Below are positions 21,929 through 33,038 of a stretch of 64,000 nucleotides of DNA, piece by piece. The position numbers and the translations under genes are program-made. The notes below the pieces were generated by a model. That model saw nothing but the letters and a program-made list of their open reading frames with translations. It was not told the DNA's origin and searched no databases. Position 1 is the stretch's first letter. Each line of letters begins with the position of its first letter. The DNA is from Actinernus sp. WN-2022 (taxonomy: Eukaryota > Cnidaria > Anthozoa > Actiniaria > Actinernidae), in contig JAOWCC010000577.1 in NCBI GenBank assembly GCA_030867875.1, positions 145,258,344 through 145,322,343 of the forward strand, written 5' to 3'.

Positions 21929-22092
21929 TTAATCAGATCAGTTTTTGACACTCGGTCCCAGCCCCTTCCTCAACTCCGAAATGGCTAATTAAAGCAGAGA
22001 GGTAGCACCACTAAAATCGAATATTATACAACGTAAAAGTATGCACAAACCTTAGGTTTAACATAACTCTTGATCTCATTTTTATATTACAG

Positions 22093-22343
22093 GCTATTGT
22101 ATGATCCTTAAATCATCACCAGTTTTACGCGGTCGGTCATCTGAGTTTACTACTCCACGCCTGTGCAGTGCGTTCTCCTGTGTCTCATTCAGCTACCGAA
22201 TGCTTGGAGCAGGCGTGGGCAGGCTAAATATCGTTCTTAATGATTACTATGGCAACAGGAAGTTGTTATGGAGATTAAGTGGTGACCATGGAGAAGCGTG
22301 GCACCGCGGGGAAGTTCCCGTCAAGGTTACGCATGCGTTCCAG
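22093..22343 (+). CDS. Exon: MAM domain, middle part
   Basis: Phase 1 start after tttttatattacag, phase 0 end before gtatgg. It encodes SSEFTTPRLCSAFSCVSFSYRM, then GAGVGRLNIVLND, KLLWRLSGDHGEAWHRGEVPV, all standard MAM strands (CVxFxYxMxGxxxGxLxVxL, LWxxxGxxGxxW). Confidence 0.87.
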
Positions 22344-22801
22344 GTATGGGGCCGTTTTAGTCCTTTTCTTTCAACCACTCTTTTTGGATGTCATCAACAT
22401 ATTTAAAACCTAAAAAGATGCCATGCTGAATTTAATTGGTAAAGAATTTGCAGAACGTACGTCGATCAGAAGGTAGATATTTGTTTTATTCTAGAACAAC
22501 CAAACCGAACTTTATCATCGATAGATATTTGCTGGGATCTTATTCACCGCCTCACTGCGAGTGGTTAGCTCAGTATCACAAAAATAACAGCATTTGAATA
22601 TATTCGTATAGAATTTGCACTATATAAATGAATACCAATTACCTTTTATGTTCGTAGTTTTAAAATCAAGTTTCGTTCTCAGACGTTTCGCGCATAATCT
22701 TTAATTTATTAATAACTTATTATATTGCAAAATTTTCGAAAAGAAAACAAACAGTTTTTTTTTCAGGGTGGCATTCACTATATATCTGGCTTTTCACACA
22801 G

Positions 22802-22919
22802 GTATCATTTGAGGGAATATCTGGAGGATCTTACGAGCACTATATAGCAGTCGACAATATCCTAATTACCATTCGGGACTGTAAGCTGTTTCCTCGGAAG
22901 GCTGTTCCACATACGGGCG
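22802..22919 (+). CDS. Exon: MAM domain, last part
   Basis: Phase 0 start after cttttcacacag, phase 1 end before gtaaga. It encodes VSFEGISGG, YIAVDNILITIRDC, the typical MAM end (FEGxxGxxxxxxIAxDDIxxxxxxC) with one change, DN for DD. It is followed by a basic linker ending HTGG. Confidence 0.87.
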
Positions 22920-23980
22920 GTAAGAGCAGTGTCATATAAAATAACAATGTTGTCATCGAGTTATGGGTCTTGATTTACTGTTTCAAAAACGAGCAGCAGT
23001 GTTTTATCAGATTTACAAACACCAGGACGTGATCTGATAAAGCACTGATGTGAGATTTTGGACCGGCTTCTAAAACGTCGATGTATAGAGTCGTGTAATT
23101 CAGCCGTTATTTTGGCGATACGCCCTACATGTATTTCGGCCGAGAAAATCGAAGCAAACGTTCTGATGTAAAAGAGGACCGTATCTATATCAAATTTAAA
23201 AACCTCATTTTAAACATTCAGTAGTTTGGTTTTTCCTCATGAATTATTAATGAGTTTTGAACTAAAGATAGAGTCAACGTAACGTTTTAACAAATACACG
23301 TTTGCTTCAAATTAATATTTCAATAATATTTAATATCATGAAGAAAACTAACCAATTGTTGTTCAATTGGCGCAATGACTCCCTAATAACTGTTACGTGA
23401 AACTGACGTATTTCTTTTAAGATGAAAAGTAACATTAAAACGAAATGTTCAGTGGAACCATGGAATAAAAACGTATAGGTTAGGTTGAAATCGTCATTTA
23501 AATATTAATACTTAATAATTTAAAACAAAGTAGATAAATTTCGATAAGCGATGTTCCATTCCATCTCTTTTCATGTGCTAACCTGGACCAGAGATTCGCT
23601 ATTCCTGACACAAAACGTCATTTTTACGTCCTGAATTCTAGTCTGCATCACATTAGGCTCGTCTATAAACATTAAACATTGCTATAAGTATTGGAAATGT
23701 ATGGGATTATCATAACTGCTTCTCACAATCCTTTGTGCATGCAAGACAAACACTGAACTAAATACTCACACGAACATTATAAAATGGCCTTTAGAGTATG
23801 ACTTCGAGGTAGTTGAGTTTAAAATTTCTCAAGTCACTAATTAGTTTCTATAATATTTAATTCCGAGTCACAAATTAAGGATTCTCGTAGAATTGCGGCC
23901 CGAATGATACGGTTGTAGAATCGAAGTATACTTTCGAAATACATAAGTACTTCTCAAACGTTTATATTTTCATTTTATAG
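22920..23980. other. Intron, no recognised content
   Basis: AT-rich sequence of about 1 kb without recognised exons, RNA genes or typed repeats. Confidence 0.35.
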
Positions 23981-24214
23981 AAATTAAGTCAACTGTCATC
24001 GGACATATATCATTATACAAAAACTATTTGCGTCGCATGCTGGCCGAGGAGGGGCTGGGTTCGTCGTCCTGGATGGCGTGTTACAGGTCACGTGAGCATG
24101 GATGGGACGTGTCTACTTTCCATGGTCTGTGTAACCTGAAGGGGCCAACGTTATCGTTGTTTAGAGAGAACAATCACTTGTTTGGTGGATTCACAGAGCA
24201 AAGTTGGGGACAAG
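23981..24214 (+). CDS. Exon: TLDc domain 2, N-terminal half
   Basis: A phase 1-1 exon (acceptor tttcattttatag, donor gtaatg). It encodes STVIGHISLYKNYLRRML, SSSWMACYRSREHGWDVSTFHGLC, then KGPTLSLFRENNHLFGGFTEQSW, collinear with the first TLDc N half over its whole length. The exon after it is not the TLDc C half but a pentraxin. The C half is 5.2 kb downstream at 29458-29742. Confidence 0.82.
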
Positions 24215-25076
24215 GTAATGAAGCACATCATGAAACGGCAGAGAATGGGTTCTCCCTTCATGTCGGCAGACATGAATTACTGCCAAATTGTATTGTGTTC
24301 TATTGTATTACGTATTTTGGTAGCAATTCATGTGTTGCCTACGTGAATGGACCACTTGAGAATGCCTGACACAATGTGTATTTCAATATTAATTTTATGC
24401 AACAAAGCATGTTTACTTTTTCGTTCTTTTCAAAACAATAAACATATTTTTAATTAACACCGGTGGGGGAGGGAGGGGGATTTTGGGTGCGTGTTTGCCA
24501 CTCTGTCTGTTACCGCACGGGTGGGTCTCAAAACTCTGACCCTATTTCAGATGAAAATATATGCTTTTCCATACCCTTTTTCAGACAATTAAAGGGGCCT
24601 TTAATCGCGTTATATAATCCAATGACGTGATATTCGATTTTTGTATCCTATCTCAGTCTGTGAATTATTCTCAAAATAATCTAACTACATGTCATATAAT
24701 TTGCGGGAGTCGAATACCAATGTATCTCTACATTCCCAGACTGAGGACTGCCGAGGCGCTTAAGAAAAGCTTTTCTTACGATGGGGCTAAGTTATGGAAG
24801 TTATTGCCAAAACTCACTCAAAGAGTCAGAAAATGCCTTCAAAAAGAGCTCAACAATATTGATTTACGTGGCCTATTGTTCTATGGCTACAGATACTCTC
24901 ACTCCACTAAATAACCCATCGTCACTTGACTAATCTTATTAGGTAAGTTTATATAAGCCATTATTATAGTTTTAATACAATATTATAGTGTACGGCTCTC
25001 TTGGAGACCAGGATTATTATATTCTTGATGAGATTCCGTATTATATTAAGATAAAGATTCATCATTATTGTTATAG
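24215..25076. other. Intron with LINE remnant and a small palindrome
   Basis: A hairpin pair gaattactgccaaa / ttttggtagcaattcatg lies at 24273-24333, overlapping intron sequence just after TLDc-2a. A related pair is at 34985-35088. A + strand LINE fragment follows at 24655-24912. Confidence 0.45.
24655..24912 (+). mobile_element. LINE 3' fragment (end of reverse-transcriptase ORF)
   Basis: The + frame reads IPRLRTAEALKKSFSYDGAKLWKLLP, matching the frequent C-terminal tail of non-LTR retrotransposon ORF2 (RPRTE-xxKKSFSYxGAxLWNxLP). It is 5'-truncated and lacks the catalytic domain. A derelict insertion in the intron. Confidence 0.65.
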
Positions 25077-25299
25077 TGTACCAAGACCCAGATGCGCACA
25101 GTCTTGATTTCTGGAGGGAACAGCAGAGTGACTACGTCATGCTTAAACTATCACATGATCTAAGGGCATTCACTTTGTCTCTCTGGCTGAAAACTACTTC
25201 TGTGAATGAAATGACCTTGCTATCTACCTCAAACAACCACATTTACGTCGTGTATACAGGAATGTACTTACAATTTGGACTGTTTAACCGTACCAGCCT
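25077..25299 (+). CDS. Exon: pentraxin-like domain 2, N-terminal part
   Basis: Phase 1 start after attattgttatag, phase 2 end before gtgagt. It encodes AHSLDFWREQQSDYVMLKL, LRAFTLSLWLKTTS and TLLSTSNNHIYVVYTGM, the first half of a pentraxin/LamG jelly-roll. It lacks the Cys of the FTACVW strand found in pentraxin 1 (LSLWLK here), but the second-half exon has the partner Cys (HHICITW), so this disulfide may be missing. Confidence 0.78.
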
Positions 25300-25344
25300 G
25301 TGAGTAAAACATTTGAACTACTTTCCTTTTTACTCCCAGTTTAA

Positions 25345-26180
25345 TTAGTATAATATGTATATGAATTCATTTGAAATATAGAATCGGTGGGAATCGATAA
25401 AGGCGAAATAACTACAGTGTATAAGCATGGCTAAAATATATTTTACTGTGAGACTACTGAAACCGGGGCCACTTAGACAAGGAGAGCCAATCACATTGCA
25501 GAACGAAAACAAAGCATTCCAACTTACGGTTATTTGAGCCAATCAGCATCGAGTAGAAGACAATAGCATTGTTCAACTTGCCCGAACTTCGATCCGGTAA
25601 AAGGCAAATTTCGTGGACTCGTTCTGAAGTCAAAGTATTTTAAATGAAGAAAATCGCGTCGGATTAATGCTATAGGATTTGTATTTGGAATGCCGTTTAT
25701 TTTCGTTTTGCAATGTGTTTAGTTCTCATTGTCTAAGTGGTTACAGTAGTCACACTGTAGTTGTAATGTGTTTAGTTCTCGTTGTCTAAGTGGTTACAGT
25801 AGTCACACTGTAGTTGTAATGTGTTTAGTTCTCATTGTCTAAGTGGTTACAGTAGTCACACTGTAGTTGTAATTATATAATGTCTTTAGTTCTCATTGTC
25901 TAAGTGGTTACGGTAGTCACACTGTAGTTGTAATGTGTTTAGTTCTCATTGTCTAAGTGGTTACAGTAGTCATACTGTAGTTGTAATTTGTGTTTAGTTC
26001 TCGTTGTCTAAGTGTCCCCGGTTTCAGTAGTCACACTGTAAAGGATATTTTATTACATCACTCTCCACGTGAGCGAGCTTACTTCAGTACGTTTTGTAAA
26101 TTTTATTTTGTTTTGGTCCGGCTCTTTACATTTCCCTATCACGTCGAAATGTATATATATATTTTATACGAGCCAACCTA
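25345..26180. repeat. Fold-back element carrying a 53-base minisatellite
   Basis: The arms mirror each other: actactgaaaccggggccac near 25448 against gtgtccccggtttcagtagt near 26010. Outer arms carry the same AT-rich termini, so translations from both arms end in IYILY. Between them, 25714-26040, six copies of a unit containing tttagttctcattgtctaag and gtggttacagtagtcacact are arranged in tandem. Confidence 0.75.
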
Positions 26181-26297
26181 AATTAAACACATGGTTTCCT
26201 TCATGAACAGTACGACTTGAGAGAGGGGTACTTCTAGTTGGTTTTGTTTTCTACAATTCTTCAATTGATCAACTATCAACTTCTTTATTTTGAATAG

Positions 26298-26644
26298 GGA
26301 AGTCACTGCAATGCTACCAGATAACAACTGGCATCATATTTGCATCACGTGGGAAAACAATCACGGTAGCATGCAAGTACATATTAATAGTATTCGTAAA
26401 GGATACACTACAAATGGTGAAGGAAAACGAATTCCAACAGGTTCAACATTCTTTTTTGGACAGCGATTCCTAGGGCTGCTTGATCGCGTGAATCTGTGGT
26501 CTCATGCTGCTAGTACATCCATGTTATACCTTCTAAGCAAAGGTTGTCCGAGTTATCATGGCAACGTATTTGCATGGCCAGATTTCAAAGATGGCATGAA
26601 TGGGGATGTACGCGTGAACCAATCCAGCTGCCAAAATACCAAAG
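26298..26644 (+). CDS. Exon: pentraxin-like domain 2, C-terminal part
   Basis: Phase 2 start after tttattttgaatag, phase 1 end before gtttgt. It encodes DNNWHHICITWENNHGSMQVHI, GSTFFFGQRFLGLLDRVNLW, then GNVFAWPDFKDGMNGDVRV and the closing SSC. The NVFAWxDFxxGxxGDV segment is the terminal pentraxin pattern also seen in pentraxin 3. Confidence 0.83.
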
Positions 26645-27798
26645 GTTTGTTCGTTGAATATGTTTGTCATTTCAGGGTAGGACTAAGACTGGTTGACTGA
26701 CTAAATGTCAAATACACAGGTAACTCAGGCTCGTATGAAATAAACGTATATGTGTCTAGACTTACTCCATTCAAAATGGTAGGTACACAATCATTGAAGT
26801 TCGGATGCCAACTTGAACAGAAAGTCAACTAAAGCGGTGAGCCTTTCGAGCGGTTTTCCATTGAGTGTCGAAAAGTAATTGCTTTCGAATTTGATTGGTT
26901 AGTTATCCATAATTGAGTTTACTTTTCCTCGTGATTGGTTGAAGTAAAACCAATCGTGAATTACATCAGTTCGTGATTGGTTCATTGGGTTTTTACTTCT
27001 TCCTGATTGGCTCACTGCTTTTGGTTTTACGACACTCAACTGAAAACCGCTCTAATACATGAGCTAACTATAATTATAATATATAAGAACGATTGCACTC
27101 ACTTTTGCGGGTCATTTGAATGGCGTCCTAATATTGTAGAAACGTTCTGGAAATTCAATCTTGGGGAATTTTTGCATTCATTGTCATAATATTTTCACGT
27201 TTTGAAATTCACATCACGGTTATCCTGCCGGTTATCCATTTCCTTCCTATTTCAGTAACCCCACCTCTCCCTTACACACACAAACAAATTAAACGTCAAA
27301 TGGTCAACCCCTCAACACTTCCTTCCGCCATTGTCATGTAAAGTGTAAAACTGCATGAAAACGAGGCGAACGTTGACTCGAGCGACGCTACGACAGTCAA
27401 AGCACTGTAGATATAAATATTACACGATCGTAAAACGAATTTCTCGATTTGTTTTAAAGTTAATTCCCTTTTTGTTTCATATTCACGAACGAGTCACCGT
27501 CCGCCTCGTTTTCATAATCGCTTTACATGAAATATTCAAAATGGCGAAGGAAACAATATTAACCCTTTATCATAAAGTTTTCTCTTGTGACGTCATTGTA
27601 AAGAACGTTAATTGGTGTCAATTAAAAACGATATAATTATATGTAGTTTGGAGGCACTCATATAATTATACACCATTTTAAAGTAAAGCAACTACAGTTA
27701 GCAGAAGCTCCTTTTAGTGGATGCTATGATGTTAAATTGTAAAGCCATTTTAGTTCACCGCACTATCATAATGTTCATTCTCATCGTCTTCATTATAG
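26645..27798. other. Intron with one MITE
   Basis: Apart from the inverted-repeat element at 26848-27052 no structure was recognised. ORFs at 27007-27636 have no domain. Confidence 0.4.
26848..27052. mobile_element. MITE with gagcggttttc termini
   Basis: Left end gagcggttttccattgagtg and right end cactcaactgaaaaccgctc are inverted copies with few mismatches. The interior holds several gattggtt units in both directions. No coding capacity. Confidence 0.75.
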
Positions 27799-28084
27799 CC
27801 GTTGACTATGAGTTAAACTTTCAAATGATAAAGAACAAAGGATATGTTGTTCTAGAAGCTTCATGGCCATCGAACCTCGACGGATTTACCATTTCCTGGT
27901 GGATGAAAACCAACTTAAGGGGGACACAGTATATATACACTTACTCTGGTAGTGATAATGAGTGTGGCTCAACGGTGAAAGTGTTTATGCAGCTGTGGTT
28001 TGTCTGGGACGACAGTGCTTCAAAATGGAAATACAAAGTATTGCTTGCTGGTGGCATTCCTTGTTATTCCCCTGTTTCAGAACA
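27799..28084 (+). CDS. Exon: pentraxin-like domain 3, N-terminal part
   Basis: Phase 1 start after cgtcttcattatag, phase 2 end before gtaagt. It encodes DYELNFQMIKNKGYVVLEA, LDGFTISWWMKTNLRG and KVFMQLWFVWDDSASKWKYKV. The FTISWWMK strand and the phase pattern match the other two pentraxins. CGSTV and IPCYS cysteines are extra and could pair with each other. Confidence 0.76.
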
Positions 28085-28320
28085 GTAAGTGGTGTTGTAT
28101 GATTAAAGAGTTCTAATAAGTTAGTTTAAATGTTCCTAAAATTGCTTGATTCAGTAGCAATCAGTCCAGATACGGTCTAGATCGTAATCAGTCCAGATAA
28201 GCCGGATGTTCAATCTTAAACTGAAACAAGAAGACTTTTTCGTATTTTGATGATTTGGCCGCCATTCTGTTATTGAAAAGCAGCTTTATCGCTACTCACT
28301 ATTTACACGTGTACCACATA

Positions 28321-28470
28321 CCAGGGGCGTAGCTAAACTTTAGAAGGTGTACGCACAGAGGACAAACCTATAGAGAACAAGCAGCCTGCGGCAGTGCTCT
28401 GGGGTCAGAGTGTAATACTGATGTGTATACGCACGTGCGTATAGGGTCGTATAGTATTGCCACGCCCATG
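28321..28470. mobile_element. hAT-like MITE remnant
   Basis: The left edge caggggcgtagctaaac is the usual end of hAT-derived MITEs. The right edge near 28465 reads gccacgcccatg, a decayed inverse. About 150 bases of GC-richer sequence between them. Confidence 0.45.
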
Positions 28471-28648
28471 CAGAACACTCAGATATTGAGTAGCATTTAG
28501 CCAATCAGACTGTAATATTTTCTTTAGAACACTCGTACTAGTTACTAGTAATGGATTGGTCGAAAAGGAGAGCTATAGCAGCTACATTTTTGCTTAAGCA
28601 GCATGTAAACGCTCTCGTGTTTATATAGTTTTGATTGCTCTTGTTTAG

Positions 28649-29034
28649 AGAAATACTTCTTGCAGCACAACTTGACGATGGTTATTGGCGTCACATCACC
28701 AGCACGTGGTCTAAAGCAGATGGCGTGATACACTTGTATATCGATGGAATACACGCTGGATCAGAACGTCTATCCCATAACAAGACAGTACCCAATGGGG
28801 GAAAGGTACTTATAGCACAATCCCCACTGGAGAAACAAATGACAGGTAGTTTCAATGCAACCAAGGTTTATACAGGAAGGCTAACGAGACTTAACATGTG
28901 GAGTAGTCCATTGGACAGGGAAGCTATTGCAGTGCTTGCTAGGACTTGTGGCCCTGAGCGCGGAGATCTGCATTCATGGGCTGATGTACGGAATGGAGTT
29001 CGTGGCGATGTGGAAATCCTTACTCCTTCCTCGT
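28649..29034 (+). CDS. Exon: pentraxin-like domain 3, C-terminal part
   Basis: Phase 2 start after ttgctcttgtttag, phase 1 end before gtgagt. It encodes GYWRHITSTWSKADGVIHLYID, GGKVLIAQSPL, YTGRLTRLNMWSSPLD, then GDLHSWADVRNGVRGDVEI and PSSC. The last Cys codon is split: T here, GT at the start of 29458. Splicing to the TLDc-2 C half therefore completes the pentraxin's terminal Cys, which supports the genomic exon order. Confidence 0.83.
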
Positions 29035-29457
29035 GTGAGTATAAACACAACCTCGCAATTCAAATGCATCAGTAATTTAAATATAGTTTATATGTTTAGA
29101 AACCTAATCTCAAGAGGATATGCAATGACTTATAATAACATAAGTAAAAAGGGAATTCGAAATTTTTCAAAGAACTCCTTGGTGAATTGGTGATTACTCC
29201 TTGGAATTTCACTAAGTAAGTTCCATCCATATGCATAGTTCCATCTGTCTGGATCTGATTAGTCTTCAGGGTCATTATAGATAATATATCATGTATTCAA
29301 TCTGGTAATATTTGATGTTGTTACTGTAGCTGTAAACTGTACACAAATAAATAAATACTTTTTTTTTTCCTGGGTAAAGTTAAAATAATATTGTTCATGG
29401 TAGAAATCTCCTGAGCATATCAAAAGAAATAACACTTTTACTTTATTTACTCTGCAG
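29035..29457. other. Intron, no recognised content
   Basis: AT-rich, with a short A-run and T-run near 29340-29365. No repeat family recognised. Confidence 0.35.
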
Positions 29458-29742
29458 GTCCAAGTGGTCGATACCGTCCAAGTCCTAAGGCTTTCATTTT
29501 TACCTTACATAGCACTCTAACGCAAGTTAGCAAAATGAACGTCCGTAATGAACGTGCGCATTTTGCCACTATTGACTCCCCCTCGTACGGCCCAGTGTTT
29601 GGTGAAACGCCACATGACGTCATGATTGGCTTCAATGGTACTATGCGTAATGGTAAATACCGATACAATGAATCTTACCATGCTATGACGTCAGAATTCA
29701 ACAGAATCACCCTGGACGATGTAGAAATTCTATATCAGAAAG
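29458..29742 (+). CDS. Exon: TLDc domain 2, C-terminal half
   Basis: A phase 1-1 exon (acceptor ttactctgcag, donor gtttgt). It encodes SPKAFIFTLHS, DSPSYGPVFGETPHDVMIGF, then YRYNESYHAM and ITLDDVEILYQK. The motif SPSYGPxFGxxxDxxI is a TLDc signature, and the start aligns exactly with the TLDc-1 C-half exon. Because it follows pentraxin 3 in genome order, the TLDc-2 domain is interrupted by two pentraxins in a full-length transcript. Confidence 0.82.
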
Positions 29743-29921
29743 GTTTGTTTGTCTTTTCTCTTATTCATGTAGTGAACACGCCACGGGTTATAAACAATAA
29801 ATAGAACGAACGAAGCCAAGTATCCTGGATTTAAAGAGAAAGCATATTTAGAGAATGACTCCACAAATGCAATTCATCTAACTTAGTTGTTTCATTGTTC
29901 CTTGATCTGTTTAACTTACAG

Positions 29922-30026
29922 AAACACTTTGCGCTCCCCAATGTCCCTACAATCAAATGTGTGATGAAATCAACGGAGGTTGCCTGTGTACCACACGAAA
30001 GACGGCATATGGCCTTTGCAATATTG
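29922..30026 (+). CDS. Exon: small six-Cys EGF-like module
   Basis: A 105-base phase 1-1 exon (acceptor ctgtttaacttacag, donor gtatgt). It encodes 35 residues with six Cys: C-APQ-C-PYNQM-C-DEINGG-C-L-C-TTRKTAYGL-C. Length and the CxC pair followed by a final Cys resemble an EGF-like or related Cys-rich module. Spacing is slightly short for a canonical EGF, so the family name is tentative. Confidence 0.68.
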
Positions 30027-31124
30027 GTATGTATCATTTGTTTTGGTATATAAATACAATAACCTATTTGTGGTGCCGAAATTTGACGCGCGCTTATACA
30101 CTCGCGCGTATTCGCTGATATTTCCCGCTCGCGGAGAAAAAATATTGGGTCACGTGACGCAATCAACCAATCACGCGCGAGAGAAAATATTTGATGGGTT
30201 AATAAATTGATATAATTATATCATGTATATAATATCGTTAAACTGAAACAGGATAATAAAACTGTGAATGGAAACAAGCACACTAGCAAAAAAACTTCAT
30301 CGAGCACGATCCAACAAAAATATCGGTTATAACAGTGAAACGTTTAATGATCAACAAAAATGTAAAGGAATCTATCACAATTGGAATTAAAAGTTCAGTC
30401 CTAAAAGCATTATGAAGTACAAGCAAGGACACAGGGCAAATAAAAAACATTATTGCTGCGAGTGCAGCGAGCACAGCGAGCAGCAACCTATTTCGAACGT
30501 CTTTGATGCGCTAACCGAGTTCATATGAATAATTATGGGTTCCTCGACCTACATTGTTGCTCGTTATCATTTCATTGGAGCAGAGAACTGGTAACTACAA
30601 TAAGAACGTGCTTTCGGTACGTGTCCTTGGCCTTTCGACATTTTGGACAGCGAATGAGACCTCAATATAACCACAATAATCCCCGGCCGCTTCTATCGCT
30701 TTAGGTAAGTAGGATATTGCACAAAAAGTTATTGAAACATTCTATCAAAACATTAGGATGCTTTTTACTGCTTTGGGTACGTTGTGAAAGAAAAGCCTGT
30801 TTCCTCGGTGAATGCGGCTTGTATCCGAGCATAGTTTCTGTGTTTGATTCTTTCCTCACCAGAGTAACAGACGATACGATCAGATGTTTTCCCGGTGCTG
30901 TGGGAAGGCTAGAAGGATTAAAGCCTTGTCTGACGACTGTTCCTTGCTTTAACGAACTGAAGAACAGTTGCTTGACCCATTGTGTTCACGCATTTAATGC
31001 AAATGATCAAACTGAAACAATCACAAATGAACTGGGTCGTTAAAAACACACTGAATGCGCGCTGTTGACGCTAGCGATCCCTCACTACATTTCAATGTAC
31101 TGCTGCGACCTCATATAAACATAT

Positions 31125-31640
31125 ACATACATACATACATACATAATCTTTATTTATACACGAAGTCGCATCATATACATAAAATGATCTTCCTGGGAGC
31201 CGTGTTTAAAACTATAATTATATAACCATGTAATTGAAACAATACTAAATATAACTAATTGATGAACAGAGACTAAACCTACTCTTAAAATCTTAATTTT
31301 AGATGTACAATAAGCTAAGTATAACTTTACTAGTTTATTTAACTAATGTATTAAAAATAACCTTATTATGTAGCATACTTTTAAAATTATTTAAATTTGA
31401 TTTACCTCTTATCTCAATGGGGATTTTATTCCATAGGATAGATCCCCTATAATGCAGGCTGGACTTTGCAGCCTCAGTTCTAGGTCTGGGAATATGCCAA
31501 TTTGATACAGAGTTTCTAACATTATACGAGTGAACACTTGAAATATTAGTAAAAATCTGTTCCAGATATGGAGGAGAAAGATCATTATAAATTTTAAACA
31601 TGATTGTAGCCAATTGCTTTATCCTCCTGTGTTCTAACCT
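31125..31640 (-). mobile_element. LINE 3' fragment with (CATA)n end
   Basis: The minus frame reads MATIMFKIYNDLSPPYL, VHSYNVRNSVSNWHIPRPRT, LHYRGSILWNKIP: the typical C-terminal region of a CR1/Jockey-like ORF2. The (cata)5 stretch at 31126-31145 marks the 3' end. 5'-truncated. Confidence 0.75.
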
Positions 31641-31975
31641 ATCCCATATACACTATTCAATGCACCACGGACGTTCATGCAGCGGATTATAACTTAAGAA
31701 GTCAAATACATTTATTTATCAATAATTAAGCAACTAAAGGGTTTTGATGAAGTGTCGATGGCAAATTCAGGCAATTTATTTACTTGTGCACCAATATCAC
31801 ACGGCTCTAGCTAGGAGTCAGATTATTAAACTACAATTGCATATACTCTACTGCTTGCAGCGCTTCACTTTTGTTAGAAACTTCTAGTCTTAATTAAACT
31901 TGGTTTACTTGCTGTGTTTTTGTCCTTCTATATTCCTGGGTTGCCATTTGAGTGAGATGACGGTGCAATTGACCA

Positions 31976-32226
31976 GTTTCGTATTCTAAATTACCGCTGT
32001 ACGTGATGACTGTAGACGCATGTGCTCAGTGTTAGCCTCATCTTGGTGTTAAACATTCATAAATACCAGCGAGAAAGTGGACTATTCACAACTCTGTGTA
32101 TTGTTGTAGTTTTGAGTTGTGCACCCTCTCGCTGGTATTTATGAATATTTAACTTCAGAGTGAGGCTAACACTGAACACATGCGTCTACAGTCATCGCAT
32201 TCAGCGGACATTTTCGAATACGAAAC
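31976..32226. mobile_element. Hairpin MITE of about 250 bases
   Basis: The left arm from gtttcgtattc continues through gatgactgtagacgcatg, cagtgttagcctca and cattcataaataccagcgag. The right arm mirrors it and ends with gaatacgaaac. Arms of about 110 bases with a few bulges and a small AT-rich loop near 32100. Confidence 0.78.
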
Positions 32227-33038
32227 GGGACTATTATGATTCTGAGGTCCTCAAACTACCTGCTGAACTTATCGTTGACGAGTCACCTCGTCACTTCAGT
32301 GAAGAATACGTTTTTTAAATATAACTCCCGACCGGCTAAGCGTTCTCATATCACCCCTTGATGTCACTAGCAAAGGCATAACTGATCAACTGTTCTACAC
32401 ATCCTTTTCATTCGAGTTCCAAAATCTTCAATTTTAGTCACCAAATTCCAGGTATCTGCTGCATTTCTAGCATCCAAAGTGAGCTTAAAATACCACTCAT
32501 TGGAGTCAGTAATATTACATAAATTTCTTAGCTCATGTAATACACCTGATAATGCTTGCAGTCATAATCAGTGTCATAAACAATATGAGACAGCCTTATA
32601 TTGCGCGAAATAATAATACGTGATTTGGCTGCTGAGACAATTCAAACTTTATGGTGCTTAAATGATTTAGGCTGATATGGCCTTTCATGATGGCAATAAC
32701 TGGAAATTAGATAATATTTTCTTAGATGCGCCTGTGATTAAGATTATTGCAAACACTTTAAGAAATTGTGCCAACAACGAAATTTGCGAAACATCGGCAG
32801 CCAATAGCTAACTCGTGGATTTGATTCCAGACATTGTGAGTAGAGTGCATGTTCTTGTCTATCTATGTTTAGCTTCACGAATGTATACAATTGCACATAC
32901 ACAATCACAACATTTAATGTGGTGTCAGGGCGTTAGGTAGCATGCGCCTATCCACGAGTTAAAAATGAAACAGCGTAATGAATATATTTCTAATTTTGCG
33001 TTCGTATATAATGTACTATTACATTTTTTTAATTCTAG

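Larger units (their letters stand above)
20723..22092. other. Intron with two SINEs
   Basis: It contains a SINE family 2 copy (20904-21130, minus) and a SINE family 1 copy (21597-21928, plus). Between them, near 21420-21505, caaaaatcgcaaaaat and atttttgcgatttttg form a short inverted repeat. No exon recognised. Confidence 0.5.
30027..33038. other. 3-kb intron with LINE remnant and hairpin element
   Basis: It contains the minus-strand LINE fragment (31125-31640) and the hairpin element at 31976-32226. A + strand ORF at 30717-31043 has no recognised domain. A further exon here cannot be excluded but none was seen. Confidence 0.45.

Noticed and set aside
30717..31043. 108-residue + strand ORF as a possible missing exon
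   Set aside because: No domain similarity, and no acceptor/donor pair in phase 1 that would link it to 30026 and 33039.
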